From: Spirogloea muscicola
Taxonomy: Eukaryota > Streptophyta > Zygnematophyceae > Spirogloeales > Spirogloeaceae
Assembly: GCA_009602725.1 (NCBI GenBank)
Contig: WELB01000192.1
Span: 235,756 to 254,417 of the forward strand
DNA length: 18,662 nucleotides
Direction: 5' to 3'
A program made the position numbers and the translations under genes. Below the pieces are notes generated by a model. It did no database searches and was not told the origin of the DNA. It saw only the letters and a program-made list of their open reading frames with translations. Of this stretch, positions 7,482-17,159 are shown one piece after another. Position 1 is the first letter of the stretch. Each line of letters begins with the position of its first letter.

Positions 7482-10179
7482 TCATCTGCAGGAAGCTGTT
7501 AGTGGGGGGCAGTGACTGTGGACTGGCAAATCTGATCTCAGTAAGTTAGTCTGCAGTGCAGACTGCGGTAGGCGTGCTGCAGAGGTTCTTGCAGCAGCAA
7601 TGTCGTGGTACAGCTGCAGTAAGAGTGGGAACGCGACTGCTGCTGCCGCCCTTACTGCATGTATGGCCTGGCCACCATCAAGGCCGCTGCTGCTGCATGA
7701 CATGGCAGCCCTGCGGCGGAGGCGTGCGAGCGCTGCGTTGACATCACCAAGGAGATCGCCGTCTGAGCAGTTGGCGGCATCGCGGTCGGCGGCGACACCA
7801 CGCTCCGCCAATAGTGCAGGCAATGCTGTCGGCTGGCAGGACGAAAAGGAAAATCGTCCAGTGATGGATCTGCTAGAATGGAGGACGGGGATTGTAGGAA
7901 GGATTTAGGGTTTAAGGGTTTCGGATTAGGGTTTAGGATTTAGGAATAGGTTTTAGGGTCAGGTTAGGGTTTGGGTTGAGGAGGGAGGTACAGAAGCAGA
8001 CGAGGGAGAGGGGGGGGTGAGCGCAGCGGACCGTCATTGCATTGGTGTGCTGTGATCGCAGCGCAGCTGTGTCGCGGCGGCCAATGTCCGATGCTACACG
8101 GGCTGCAGCCGCCGCCGCCTGCACTGCAGCAGGCAGCTAACACCCAGCATCACCACTGAGCCGCCAAGTGGGACCCCGGCGCAGCAGCAGCAGCAACCGT
8201 GCACAGTGCCGAGAAGCTCTTGGACCTGGAGCTTGAGCAGCACGGGACGGGCTGCGAGGAAAGCTCGTGCGCGTTGCAGGATCCCGCTGTAGCCAGCAGC
8301 ATGGTTTTCCTCGTCAGGGCCTCCCATGGGAACGGCGGTGGCATGGACGGCCTCCAGGAGCGCCAGCTGCAGGTCGCCGAAGATGGGCAAGCCTGCACAG
8401 CCGCTGCTGTCACCTCCTCCGCCGGCAAGGCGGCAGACACAGGCTGGCGGGGCGTGCCAAGGCGCGGCAGCCGCGGCGCTGTCGGCACGCCAGATGGCCG
8501 TGCACCGCAGCGCGATGCGGGCGGCCCGTGCACGAACCAGCGCCGCCTCGCACCCTGCCAGCACCTTCTCCCACGGCGGCAGCGGCTGGCCGGCGGTGGC
8601 CTCCACGCACGGCTGGAGCACTGGTTCCGGCGCCGTTATGCTGCCGGCGGCAGCGACGGCCAAGGCCTGCTGCGCATCGCCGCCGCCGTCCCTGCGCTTG
8701 GCGGCCAGCTGCGACGCCGGCGACGCCGGCCGCTTGGCAGGCGACTGCGAGGACAGCGGCGACGCCTCGCCGCCGCCGCCGCTGTGCAGCTTGCGGAGGG
8801 TTTGCAGCGCCGCACGCAGCGCGGTGTACTCGCGCTCCTGCGCCAGGAGGTACCGGCGCCGCCCTCCGTGACCACTCTGGACCCGCCGCACCTGCGCCAA
8901 GGACAGCTGGAATCAATCAACACACACATTGACATATCATAATTGCTCAATTCTAGCTTGACAGCAAGTGAGTAAGATGGTCTTGCACTCAACTTGGGCA
9001 AGGCTTGGACTTATCACAATTAGTTGAAAAGGGCAACAGAATAAGCTTTGAGTTGCAATTAAGGTCAAACCAGATGTAGGAGAGTCTTGGGTTAGAGTTG
9101 GCACACCAGATCGGGCGGCAGGGTGGTGGGGGGGGGCAGCCCGAGTGCGCCGCGCTGGGCAGTCCCGATGGCGCCGCCACCGGGGTTGGCCAGCCCGCAG
9201 CGCCCGCAGGCCAGGGGGCTGCGGCCGCTGGCAGAGGCTGGCGGTTATCTCCTAACATGAAGGCCTAAACCCTAATCCTAACCCCAACCCTTACCCTTCT
9301 CCCTAAACCTCAAACCCTAACGAAAAGGCTCACTTGGGTGGGCTGGAGAAGACCGTAGTTGAGGCTGGAAACAGAGGAAAGACGAGCGCTTGGGACAGAC
9401 ACAGAGGGAAGACGAGCAGCCGAGGAGACGGAGGGAAGGAGGGTGTTAATTGAGGCTTAGCGGAAGCGGGACAGAAAGCAGAAGCCCATGTTAAGGGGTT
9501 AAGGAGGGAAGGCTAGCAACCTGGCAAAAGTAGAGGGCCAGCAGAGGGAGGCCGGGAGAGAGCGTCGAGCTGGAGGGAGAGAGAGAGGTGCCCACGAGGA
9601 GATAAAGCATGTCGACTGATGGAGGGCCTGAGTGGCCTAAGTACAAGGGCAAGCACAGTGACAGGTGTACACTGCCTGCTGCTGAGCTAACCCGCTCGAT
9701 AACCACGAGTTAGCACGTAGAGATCGCTAACTGATGCCCACGAATACCGTACGGCGGTTGACACGCCTTTGTGCCACCAGCTAAGGCTCGTCCAGCTAGG
9801 CCTTCGTTGGATGCATCGGGATGTCACTCTATACAAGGAGACAAGGAGAATGACATTCAATCATAAAACCCTAAACCATTTACCCCCAAAACCTCAACCT
9901 AAACCCTTTAACCCGAAACCCTGAATTTCTAAACCCTAAACCCTCTCTCTGGTTCAGAGCTACGAGGAGGGGTGTAGAGGAGGGCGCCACTCACTCCTGA
10001 TCGCGGGCGTCGAGGTCGACGTGGGGCTCAGGCCAGACGGTGAGCGGCGAGCCGCAGGCGAGGCAGGGCGTGGTGAGGGCGCCGCAGGCGCCGCACGCCA
10101 GAGCCACGGCGCCGCCGCCGCCGGCAGCGGCCGTCAGCTCGCGCAGCGGGCCCTCGCCGTGGCCGCATGCTGTTGCCAT
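7482..10179 (-). CDS. Unrecognised protein with two CxxC pairs and an Ala-rich helical region (tentative multi-exon model)
   Basis: Proposed exons, minus strand: 10179-9995 (from ATG to donor GTGAGT), 9218-9107, 8906 to about 8200, and about 7840-7482 ending in TGA. The first three join in frame. The first exon carries CGACGALTTPCLACG (C-x2-C-x6-C-x2-C) and the second LACGRCGLANPGGG, together suggesting zinc-binding knuckles. The third starts LSLAQVRRVQS and has a likely coiled coil (YLLAQEREYTALRAALQTLRK). It continues into a Ser/Pro/Lys-rich linker with AKRPASP and AAKRRD, possibly a nuclear signal, and an Ala-rich helical part. The last open segment (AALLAERG-like, then GDLLGDVNAALARLRRR) also looks coding. 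The exon 3-to-4 splice and the 5' end are unresolved; another donor (GTGAGTA) near 10247 could belong to an upstream exon. The introns are long for this locus (776 nt between exons 1 and 2) and contain telomere-like tracts. I do not recognise the family. It could also be two genes or a decayed gene. Confidence 0.4.
7903..7976 (+). repeat. Interstitial telomere-like tract (TTTAGGG type), degenerate
   Basis: TTTAGGG-like units with many variants (TTTAAGGG, ATTAGGG, TTTTAGGG, TTTGGG), G-rich strand on +. It lies in the presumed intron between the last two exons of the minus-strand CxxC gene. Confidence 0.85.
9264..9320 (-). repeat. Interstitial telomere-like tract (CCCTAAA on +), degenerate
   Basis: Units CCTAAAC, CCTAATC, CCTAACC, ACCCTTACC and CCCTAAACC in a row, opposite in orientation to the tract at 7903. 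It lies 46 bp upstream of the proposed second exon of the minus-strand gene. Confidence 0.85.
9618..9797 (+). repeat. 180-bp dispersed repeat, copy 1
   Basis: It aligns along most of its length with 18129-18301. Shared blocks: GATGGAGGGC(C/T)TGAG, CCTGCTGCTRAGC, ACCCGCTC, TAACCACGRGT, AGCA(C/A)GTAGAG, TGCCACCARCTA and TCGTCCAGCT. A palindromic part runs GCTAAC ... GTTAGC (9688-9716). The first 19 bp recur exactly in La intron 2. Confidence 0.8.
9864..9943 (-). repeat. Interstitial telomere-like tract (CCCTAAA on +)
   Basis: AAACCCTAAACC, ACCCGAAACCC and TAAACCCTAAACCC with degenerate units between them. It is about 65 bp downstream of repeat copy 1 and 50 bp from the donor of the first exon of the CxxC gene. 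Confidence 0.85.
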
Positions 10180-10357
10180 GGCTCCCTTGACCTTGCGAGC
10201 GCTCCTCCCTCCTCCCCTTCCTTCCTACTCCGTCGGCTCCCTACTCACTTTGCTTCAGGCACAGCAATGTTCAGGGTGTGCCCTCTGCGGGGGCCCCTTG
10301 CGCAACATCCCTGAGGCACCTGTGTTAAGAATGCGGAATAAGGAGGGGAATTAGCAC

Positions 10358-10669
<312 letters not shown>

Positions 10670-10811
10670 CAACCGGCCAACGTGCTTACAGCTACTGACA
10701 AGCTCGGCGCCTCCGAGCTCCTCCGGCGGCGGTAGCCATGGCTGCAGCTGGCCAGCCCCAGTCCCACGGAAAAGACTAAAGTTCCCAGGTCGAGGGAGAA
10801 CCCGCCTGGAG

Positions 10812-10815
10812 AAAA
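10812..10815 (-). terminator. Pol III terminator of tRNA-Asn
   Basis: AAAA on the + strand gives TTTT on the minus strand, 12 nt past the tRNA 3' end. This is the minimal Pol III stop and leaves the U-rich 3' trailer bound by La proteins. A second T-run lies farther on, near 10770. Confidence 0.6.
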
Positions 10816-10827
10816 CTCAGCCTAGAT

Positions 10828-10851
10828 CGCTAGAGGACGGGGTTGAACCGT

Positions 10852-10884
<33 letters not shown>

Positions 10885-10901
10885 AACTGAGCTACTCCAG
10901 C
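10828..10901 (-). tRNA. tRNA-Asn (anticodon GTT), intronless
   Basis: The 74-nt minus-strand sequence folds fully. Acceptor GCTGGAG pairs with CTCTAGC (one G-T), followed by discriminator G. The D stem is GCTC/GAGC and the anticodon stem TGTGG/CCACA with loop CTGTTAA (anticodon GTT, + strand aac 10865-10867). The variable loop is AGGTC, and the T stem GACGG/CCGTC has loop TTCAACC. No CCA is encoded, as expected for a nuclear gene. The internal A and B boxes (TAGCTCAGTTGG and GGTTCAACC) are intact. It looks like a plant nuclear tRNA-Asn and so is probably functional. Confidence 0.95.
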
Positions 10902-10926
10902 CAAGCACCACATGTGCCGCTATAGC

Positions 10927-10937
10927 AATATATATAG
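10927..10937 (-). promoter_or_regulatory. TATA-like element upstream of tRNA-Asn
   Basis: An alternating TATATATA run lies about 26-36 nt upstream of the tRNA 5' end on the minus strand. Plant tRNA genes often have an upstream TATA-like element in addition to the internal boxes. It could also be simple AT-rich flank. Confidence 0.4.
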
Positions 10938-11934
10938 CAAACCCTTATCTGTAGCGTAATTTCGAATTTAAATTAGTTCCTGTATACAATCATTAGGCGT
11001 CGGGTGACGTGGGGTGGAATGATCAGGCGACGGACGTTGTGAGCTTTCGACAATAAAAAGGGAGATTCGAGAGCCCAAAAGTATCACGTGCAAAGATGTA
11101 TCGGGTTAAGCGAGCCCAGTTGCTCAGTGATGATGATAAACTAGGAGGTGATAGAAAGGTCGCTCGTGTTAAGTTGTGAATGGAAGTGGGCGATTACTGG
11201 TATAGTCAGAGGATGTCCAGACTGATGTCAAAATGCTGATATTGGCACTGATTCCGGCACTGATTCGAAGACTGCACAATATGATGGGAGATCAAATCAA
11301 TGATGACGTTGCATGGCAGTGGCACTGGAACATCTTCTCAAAGGAAAGGGTGTCAGTAGTAAACCTGCTGTGCGTTCATGTTCATGACTGCCACATCATA
11401 TGGGTGCAAGTCGTATTCCGAACATGTACTGAATGTTACTACCTGTAATACTAGGGATAGATAAGAAATCCAATCTAGTTTGTTCTTTCTACTATGCAAT
11501 ATTAGTTTTGCATATTTCTGCATAGAGTTGTTACAATAGGTTTATATAAACATATTCTGTGAAGAACTGGCATGTGTAATGTTTTGCATGTACCGTTGCA
11601 GAGTTTAAAGTTGCAGGCATTCTCCTGGTTGAGAGTAAGTAGCAGTAAACGTGCAACCAAGTGTGGAGTATATGGACAAATGAACAATAGGCACACATCA
11701 AAGTGTGTGAAACATATATATCCAGGTTGCTTAGACTATTTTTCTATATGTCCATTGCATTTTTTATTATAAAGACATACTAAAAGATACATTCACATTG
11801 CCCAAATGAAGGAGCTAGAATATTGTGGGGGGGAGGTTGTTTGGTAAATTTTTAGTGTGCAGTGGTTTTCTTCTAGTTGTAAAATTAGACAGCCGCATGA
11901 ACTTTCAATACTTGTGGAAATGTATCGGTTAACT

Positions 11935-11939
11935 TTACA
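11935..11939 (-). terminator. Possible TGTAA polyadenylation signal of the minus-strand desiccation gene
   Basis: TTACA on the + strand reads TGTAA on the minus strand, about 325 nt past the stop at 12264. It is the nearest such motif I found downstream. TGTAA is the usual poly(A) signal in many green algae. A five-base motif occurs often by chance, particularly in AT-rich DNA. Confidence 0.3.
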
Positions 11940-12263
11940 TTTGTAAATTCAAAATGCCACATGAATTTTATATACTCGTGGCAGCGTATGTTCAACTGAT
12001 GTGAACATGGATAGTGAAGGTCACAACAATCTTTAAGGTTCACGATCACCAATTAATATACTTCAGATTGTTGCTGATACAAGCACACTTTGTCACTATA
12101 TTGCAGTGACATACGTGTGCAAAAATTTGGAACAATGGTCACTCTTTTCAAAGACTGTCATCAATGAAGCCGTAGAGCTTGCCGCTACCCGAACAAAAAC
12201 AGGGCTCACATTTTTCTGTGCACAATGTGCTTCAAGGTAGTTTCAAGGGTTTTGGTCGAGAAT

Positions 12264-14006
12264 TTACGACAGGTGTGACTCTGCAATGTCACCATGAGCA
12301 CCTTTGGGAAAGAAGCCTCCGGGTTGCTCGGCATGGCCAGTGCCGTACACCGTCGCCAAAACCTCGGCTGGCGTGCGCTGATATGAGACAGAAGATTCGT
12401 TGGCAGACAGAATGTTGGTGATGGTCTTGTTTTCAGCGCCAAGATACAAAGGCACCTCGATGTTCTGCACAAAAAGACACAGGCAATGAGTCGTAATATA
12501 CCGCAAAGAGTAGTGGCAGGAAGGCAAGCCAAAGGCAAGGGCAGTGAGAGAAAGCAACACATGCAACAGGCAAAAAGACAATCATGGCAAAATGGTGGTG
12601 ATCACACATGATACGTGGTGTACGATGGACATTTATCTGAAGCAAAATTGAACATGGCCTCAAATTGGTTTCGAAACTTTGAGTTAACAGTGTAAGTAAA
12701 AGTGTGTCACTAAAAAGTACCTCCATGACCGGCTGGTGAGTGAGGCGGTTAGCCAGGTCGACCAGCAGCGAAGTGATGTTCTTGACAGCAAGGCCATATG
12801 GCGAAATGGTTGTCTCACGGATGCTCCACAACAGTGTCCGCAGCATTGCGTCTTGGCCACCCTCGACACCCTCTACGCCAGCAAGAAGCTGAGGAGCAAG
12901 ATTTCGTCACACAAAGTCCCGTCAGATTGATGATGGGTGAAGTGCATGTCAATCAAATAGCCTAGCCTTGGTTGTATCAGTGCAGCTTGTAAAGAAGTCA
13001 GGCAGGATCCAGGTCGTAATGATCTCATGCAATAAGTGATAATAAGCAGTTATACCAAGAACTTTCCAGTACAGAAGTTACGCACATGCTTGCCCGCCTT
13101 GGTGGACATGAAGTCCCAGCTGCCGACGTAACCGGTGAGGCCGACGTACGGGATGTTGAATGCGGCCAAGAGCCATGGAACATCGCCAACGTACGGGTTG
13201 AAGTCGCCGTTGGGGATCAAAGCATTCTTGCCGAGTGTTTGCCACACAGACCCGATGTCAAGAGCCGGGCGGGGGAACGCACAATCGCCAAGGAACTTGC
13301 GAATGATCCTACAAGACAACAACCATAAAAAATAGTAATAGATCAGCTATGCTGCTTAAGTGATCCACGGATATCGTCACTAAGCAACGTCAGAACAGGA
13401 ATGGAAAAGTAAAGTGCTGGTAACGACTCAACCTGACAGTCAACACAACATGATCTATAGCTCTGATGCAGCATCAATAAATTGGTATTAGGAGCCACCT
13501 GACGTGGCCAATCTCCTGAAGGCCCAGCATCTGCGCAACGCCGAGGATCTCGGGCGACAGCGCGGCCTTGCGGCCACCCACAGGCGGCGGGCCGCCGCCG
13601 ACGAGCTCGGGCGCAAGCACGTCGAGGCCGTAGCCATAGGCGGAGAAGAGGTAGAACTCCGCCTCCAGGTACTCCAGGTTCAGGGCCAGCTGGAAGAGCT
13701 GCTTGTCCGAGAAGTCGCCAGTGATGGGCCCGCCTGCAGGACATGACCCGCAAAAGCTCGAGCTTCGTGAGCAGCACTACAGGGGCAGCAACTGCACGAC
13801 GACCAAAGTGCAGCCACAGGAGGGAGGACCCAGATGCTGAAGGCCATGCAAGCCAGTAAGAGAACGGCGGGCCGCGGATTCTGAGCATGATCCCACAGCG
13901 GACACTGGCGGCGAGACGCACCTGGGGTGGGGCCGCAGGGGCCGGCGATGGCGCCGCCGGCGAGCAGGCAAAGCACCAGCAGGCAGGCTGCCGCGGCCTT
14001 CGCCAT
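12264..14006 (-). CDS. Desiccation-related protein, PCC13-62 family (ferritin-like), 303 aa
   Basis: Exons on the minus strand: 14006-13922, 13733-13499, 13308-13086, 12888-12721, 12464-12264. Intron phases are 1, 2, 0, 0, all GT-AG; the 912 nt join without a break. The N terminus (MAKAAAACLLVLCLLAGGAIA) is a signal peptide, so the protein is probably secreted or in the cell wall. The mature part matches the PCC13-62 family: LNLEYLEAEFYLFSAYG (46-62), APELVGGGPPP, QEIGHVR (101-107), FNPY and IPYVGLTGYVG, GVEGGQDAMLR (188-198), and a C-terminal VYGTGHAEQPGGFFPKG. Conserved acids E49/E52/E54, E102 with H105, and E190 are candidate ferritin-like metal ligands. Plant and algal homologues are linked to drying tolerance; the biochemical activity is not established. 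Length matches the family (about 300 aa). It is a head-to-head paralogue of the gene at 15362. Confidence 0.93.
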
Positions 14007-14112
14007 GGTTGCGACTGGAGCTGATGTGCACAGTGGTCTGAGGGTGCAGGTGTGCAGTGAAGCCCAGCTGGGGTGCGGCGGCAGAGCGACCGTTCCGAAG
14101 GCCCGGGACGGC

Positions 14113-14119
14113 ATATATA
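14113..14119 (-). promoter_or_regulatory. TATA box of the minus-strand desiccation gene
   Basis: The minus strand reads GTATATATGC, with the TATA core about 107 nt upstream of the ATG at 14006. This mirrors the spacing in the plus-strand paralogue. Confidence 0.65.
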
Positions 14120-14165
14120 CCGGGGAGAGCTCCAGGGGCTCGGGCCAGCTCGGGGGGGCTGGCCA

Positions 14166-14197
14166 GGCCCCCCCCTCCTCCCCCCCTCCTCCCTCCN
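14166..14197 (-). repeat. G-rich tract (minus strand) in the minus-gene promoter
   Basis: On the + strand this is runs of C broken by TCCTCC, ending at the undetermined base (n, 14197). It sits about 50 bp upstream of the minus-gene TATA, as the GGA tract does in the sister promoter. The n suggests the run was hard to sequence, so its length is uncertain. Confidence 0.6.
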
Positions 14198-14320
14198 CGG
14201 GTCCGGCCGTGCTGACTTGGCGGCGGGGGCCGCCTTCCGGGCCACGTCGGCCGCCACGCGTCAGCCTAGCCCGGCCGCCGCCGGTACGGAGCGCGCCCCG
14301 CCCCGTGACGCAAGCGCCTG

Positions 14321-14328
14321 CCACGTGG
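14321..14328. promoter_or_regulatory. G-box / ABRE-like CCACGTGG, minus-gene side
   Basis: A palindromic CCACGTGG, flanked to give GCCACGTGGCA, about 205 bp upstream of the minus-gene TATA. It contains the ACGTGGC core bound in land plants by bZIP factors of the ABA response. GCCACGTC lies nearby at 14241-14248. Function in this alga is inferred only. Confidence 0.45.
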
Positions 14329-15039
14329 CACGCCTGGGTGATTCCCGTCACCGTAACGGCCGCCGCCATTTTGCAAACGGTCGGCATGATTGGGTCAGAC
14401 GGGGGGCGGGACCCGGTGGACAGTTGGGAGCACGCCGCGTGGCGCACGCGAACGGGTCCGCGGTGCTCCAGTTCCGGGGCCGCGCCGGGGTCGGCGCGTC
14501 GCGACGCGGGGGCCACGCGGCGGTTAAAACTGCGCTCCACGCGCGAGTGATTGGGGGTTCGAGCTCTCGCGGCAGCACTGGCGCCGGGAGGCGCATCTCA
14601 GGTACGCCTCATCTGGAGTACGCCGAGGAGCCGCGCGGTACGAGGCTTCCCGTGTCCTTTTTCCGGACGCGCCACCTCCCAAAGTACCCCCCAACTGTCA
14701 GGCGTGGCCTCAGCTGGGGGGCCCCACACCGCCATTCCGGGCCACACTCGATGTGGGTCGCCGAAGCAGCTGCCAGTGCTTACAGGCAGAGCTGGTGAGT
14801 GAAAGGACCGTTGACTGAGCTGCCCTGTGAAGGAACCTACATGCACAGCCTCCTAGGCGACCCTTCCTGTCGTGTAGTGGGGGGGCGCCGACCGACTAAA
14901 CCTCATGCGTCTAATCACATTTCCCGGAAGAGCTACTTACCTACCTTCTTGATCAAAACCCGTCGTCGACCTCTTCGTGAAGATTCCTCCGGGGGAAGCC
15001 CAAAAGCTGGCCCAGCTGCGGCCGGGGGTGTTTGACTCG

Positions 15040-15047
15040 CCACGTGG
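15040..15047. promoter_or_regulatory. G-box / ABRE-like CCACGTGG, plus-gene side
   Basis: CCACGTGG about 225 bp upstream of the plus-gene TATA, mirroring the site at 14321. More ACGT cores follow: TGACGTGGC (15103-15111) and GCCACGTC (15132-15139). Function is inferred from plant ABRE/G-box biology. Confidence 0.45.
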
Positions 15048-15140
15048 CGCTCGCCGCCCGCCCCCGAGCCCGGCCCGAGGCGGGGCGTACCCGGGCGCGG
15101 GCTGACGTGGCAGCCGCGCCAGCGCCAGGCCGCCACGTCG

Positions 15141-15200
15141 GCGGGAGGAGGGAGGGGAGGAGGGAGGCAGGAGGGAGGGAGGAGGGAGGGAGGAGGGGGG
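15141..15200 (+). repeat. GGA/GGGA polypurine tract in the plus-gene promoter
   Basis: A run of GGGAGGAGGG-type units ending in GGGGGG. Several G3+ runs are close enough to form a G-quadruplex. The counterpart in the other promoter half is the C-rich run at about 14166-14196 (G-rich on the minus strand). Confidence 0.7.
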
Positions 15201-15266
15201 AGCTGGCCCAGGCCAGCCGGGGCGGGAGGCCCAGCTGCTCAGCTGCCCAGCAGCAGCTGGGAGGCG

Positions 15267-15272
15267 TATATA
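15267..15272 (+). promoter_or_regulatory. TATA box of the plus-strand desiccation gene
   Basis: TATATA within GGCGTATATAGGC, about 95 nt upstream of the ATG at 15362, in an otherwise GC-rich stretch. It implies a 5' UTR of roughly 60-65 nt. Confidence 0.7.
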
Positions 15273-15361
15273 GGCTCGCCGCCGCCTCCAAGCGGCTGCT
15301 ATTGCTGCTCGCCCAGAAACCGTTAGCACCCAGCTCTCACGTCTGCCGCAGCCTGCCCGCC

Positions 15362-17019
15362 ATGAGGACCGCCGCCGTAGCCCTCCTGCTCTGCGCGCTC
15401 GTGGCGTCAGCCGCCGCGGCCTACACCCCGCCGCCCAAGCCACCAGGTTAGTGCTTGACGACCCGCTTGCGGCTGTGTTGTTGCACTTGCATTTGCATGA
15501 GCGTCCATCTCCTGTCGCCCATTTCACAGTGGTAGCAATCTCGAAGCAATCTCGCCTGCAGTGTGAGGTCTAGGAAGGGGTCGAACACCCCGCCCCAGCA
15601 CTTTGCCTTGCTCAGACACGGTACAACGTCTGGGGTCCCTATTGTGAGCAAGTGCAGGAAGCGGTTGTTCGGATCTGCTTTGCAAGAGATAGCAAAGACA
15701 CTGAAGTGTCTGAGCTCGCGCCGTGCATCTGCAGCTCCCATCAAGGACAACTTCACGGACTGGCAGCTCTTCCAGCTGGCCCTGAACCTGGAGTACCTGG
15801 AGGCTGAGTTCTACCTCTTCTCTGCCTATGGCGTCGGCCTTGACCACTTTGCACCCGAGCTGGTCGGCGGCGGCCCTCCCCCTACGGGTGGCCGCTATGC
15901 CGCGCTCTCCCCCGACGTCCGCTCCGTTGCTGCCATGCTCGGCCTCCAGGAGATTGGCCATGTCAGGTATCAGACAGGGTCTCGAGACCTCTTGACTCAG
16001 TGCTATTTGGTTGAAGCAATTTGAAGGTATGTGAGCTTTTCCCTCATCCATTAGATGTATACTGTGGCTAATTACAAAGTATGTTTGGTATCGCACAGGA
16101 TCATCCGCTCGTTCCTTGGCCAGTATGCCTTCCCGCGGCCGCAGCTCGATATTGGTGCCGTCTGGCAGGTAATTGCCAACCACTCCGGCCTGGACCCAGG
16201 CTCTGCGTTCAACCCGTACACAAGCGACGTGGATTGGCTCATGGCCGCCTACAACATCCCGTACGTTGGCCTCACGGGCTATGTCGGCAGCGGTGCCTAC
16301 ATGTCCACCAAGGCTGGCAAGCATGTAAGTTGCACGCTCCTAGATCATTAATCTGCAAATACTTGACACGTCTGTGCCAGTCATCGGGATTTTGTTCATA
16401 TTTGGGCATTGGAAGAAGAGGAAGGGGGTGTATTCATTATCTTCCACAGTTCTGCATCTTCTCACTTCGACCATTTTTCTCCTCATGTCCTCTGGCCTAA
16501 TAGTAGCTGCCCCGTCTGTGTGGCATGCAGTTGCTGGGTGGCGTTCTTGGTGTTGAGGGAGGTCAGGATGCAATGCTCCGTACCTTCCTTTGGGCAAGGC
16601 GCAATGAGACCGTACCACCATATGGCTTGGCTGTGAAGCAGATCACCAACCTGTTCAAGAACCTTGCCAACACCCTTACCCACCAAGCTGTGATGGAGGT
16701 ATGCACACAATTGTGAAGTACTGTTGAGAGCCTGGAACCAACATGCACTCTGCTCACAGATGATTTTGCGTGGTTGCACAGAATCTTCTCACTGCACATT
16801 GTGTGTGGTCATGTTTTGCAGAACATTGTGGTGCCCCTCTACCAGGGTTCTGAAATGAACACCACGACCAACATTCTTGCTAGCAACGAATCGTCCATCT
16901 CGTTCCAGCGCACCCCTGCGCAAGTGCTGGCCACGGTCTATGGCTCTGGACATGCTGAGGTGCCCGGCGGCTTCTTTCCCAAGGGTGCCAATGGTGCTAT
17001 TCCGCAATCTTATCTGTAA
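15362..17019 (+). CDS. Desiccation-related protein, PCC13-62 family (ferritin-like), 302 aa
   Basis: Exons: 15362-15446, 15735-15966, 16099-16324, 16531-16698, 16822-17019. Phases are 1, 2, 0, 0, all GT-AG; 909 nt join in one frame to TAA. Residues 1 to about 20 (MRTAAVALLLCALVASAAAA) form a signal peptide, followed by a short Pro-rich stretch (YTPPPKPP). Family motifs: LNLEYLEAEFYLFSAYG (45-61), APELVGGGPPP, QEIGHVR (100-106), FNPYTSDVDW (143-152), IPYVGLTGYVG (159-169), GVEGGQDAMLR (188-198), and the C-terminal VPGGFFPKGANGAIPQSYL. Candidate metal-binding residues are E48/E51/E53, E101 and H104, and E190. Exons 1 and 4 (85 and 168 nt) have the same length as in the minus-strand paralogue, and the others differ by one codon. 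Introns (288, 132, 206, 123 nt) do not align by eye with those of the paralogue, so the duplication is not recent. The likely role is desiccation protection outside the plasma membrane (inference). Confidence 0.93.
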
Positions 17020-17154
17020 CTTGATCACTTTACTCCGAGTTTCAGTTGATTTGAAACGTGGATCAAGAGCGCCACGTGAGCGGAGGATTGTGAATTAAAG
17101 TGACTCCAATTTTTACACCTTTCCATCTCCGTAAATGGATGGATTGTTGTGTCC

Positions 17155-17159
17155 TGTAA
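17155..17159 (+). terminator. Probable TGTAA polyadenylation signal of the plus-strand desiccation gene
   Basis: TGTAA lies 136 nt downstream of the stop codon and is followed by a T-run, a typical spacing for green-algal 3' UTRs. The stop codon itself also lies within a TGTAA (17015-17019), which would be too early to serve. Confidence 0.45.

Larger units (their letters stand above)
10902..12263. other. AT-rich intergenic stretch with one imperfect tandem repeat
   Basis: No gene that I can support. The stretch is AT-rich, particularly 11400-12180, unlike the GC-rich genes on either side. It contains two tandem copies of a 63-64-bp unit (11877-11940 and 11941-12003). Both have TTGTAAA at the left and GCC(A/G)CATGAA ... 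ATACT(T/C)GTGG in the body. The last few hundred bases are likely 3' UTR of the minus-strand desiccation gene. Confidence 0.55.
14007..15361. promoter_or_regulatory. Divergent promoter region between the two desiccation-related genes
   Basis: 1355 bp, GC-rich, no ORF worth supporting. Reading outward from the middle in each direction, the same order appears: CCACGTGG G-box, then GCTGACG..TGGC and GACGTGGC-type ACGT elements, then a G-rich GGA tract, then a GGCC/AGCTGGCC-rich part, then TATATA, then the ATG. The central part (about 14340-15030) shows nothing I recognise. One base is undetermined (n at 14197). Confidence 0.7.

Noticed and set aside
7594-7635. Possible 42-nt intron (GTAAGG ... 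CTGCAG, minus strand) in the last exon of the CxxC gene
   Set aside because: It is too short to be a credible intron, and the frame is open through it.
8199-8942. Long plus-strand open frames (up to 247 codons) opposite the CxxC gene
   Set aside because: They are mirror frames in very GC-rich DNA. The minus frame has the cleaner splice sites and a more protein-like sequence.
10040-10354. Plus-strand CxxCxxC stretch (CSGCALCGGPLRN) near 10268-10306
   Set aside because: It is an isolated motif with no supported exon structure, opposite the upstream region of the minus-strand gene; probably chance.
13343-14540. Long minus-strand frames of about 286-304 codons through the desiccation gene promoter and first intron
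   Set aside because: They are off-frame or read through introns and the undetermined base; the spliced desiccation-related protein explains the coding signal.
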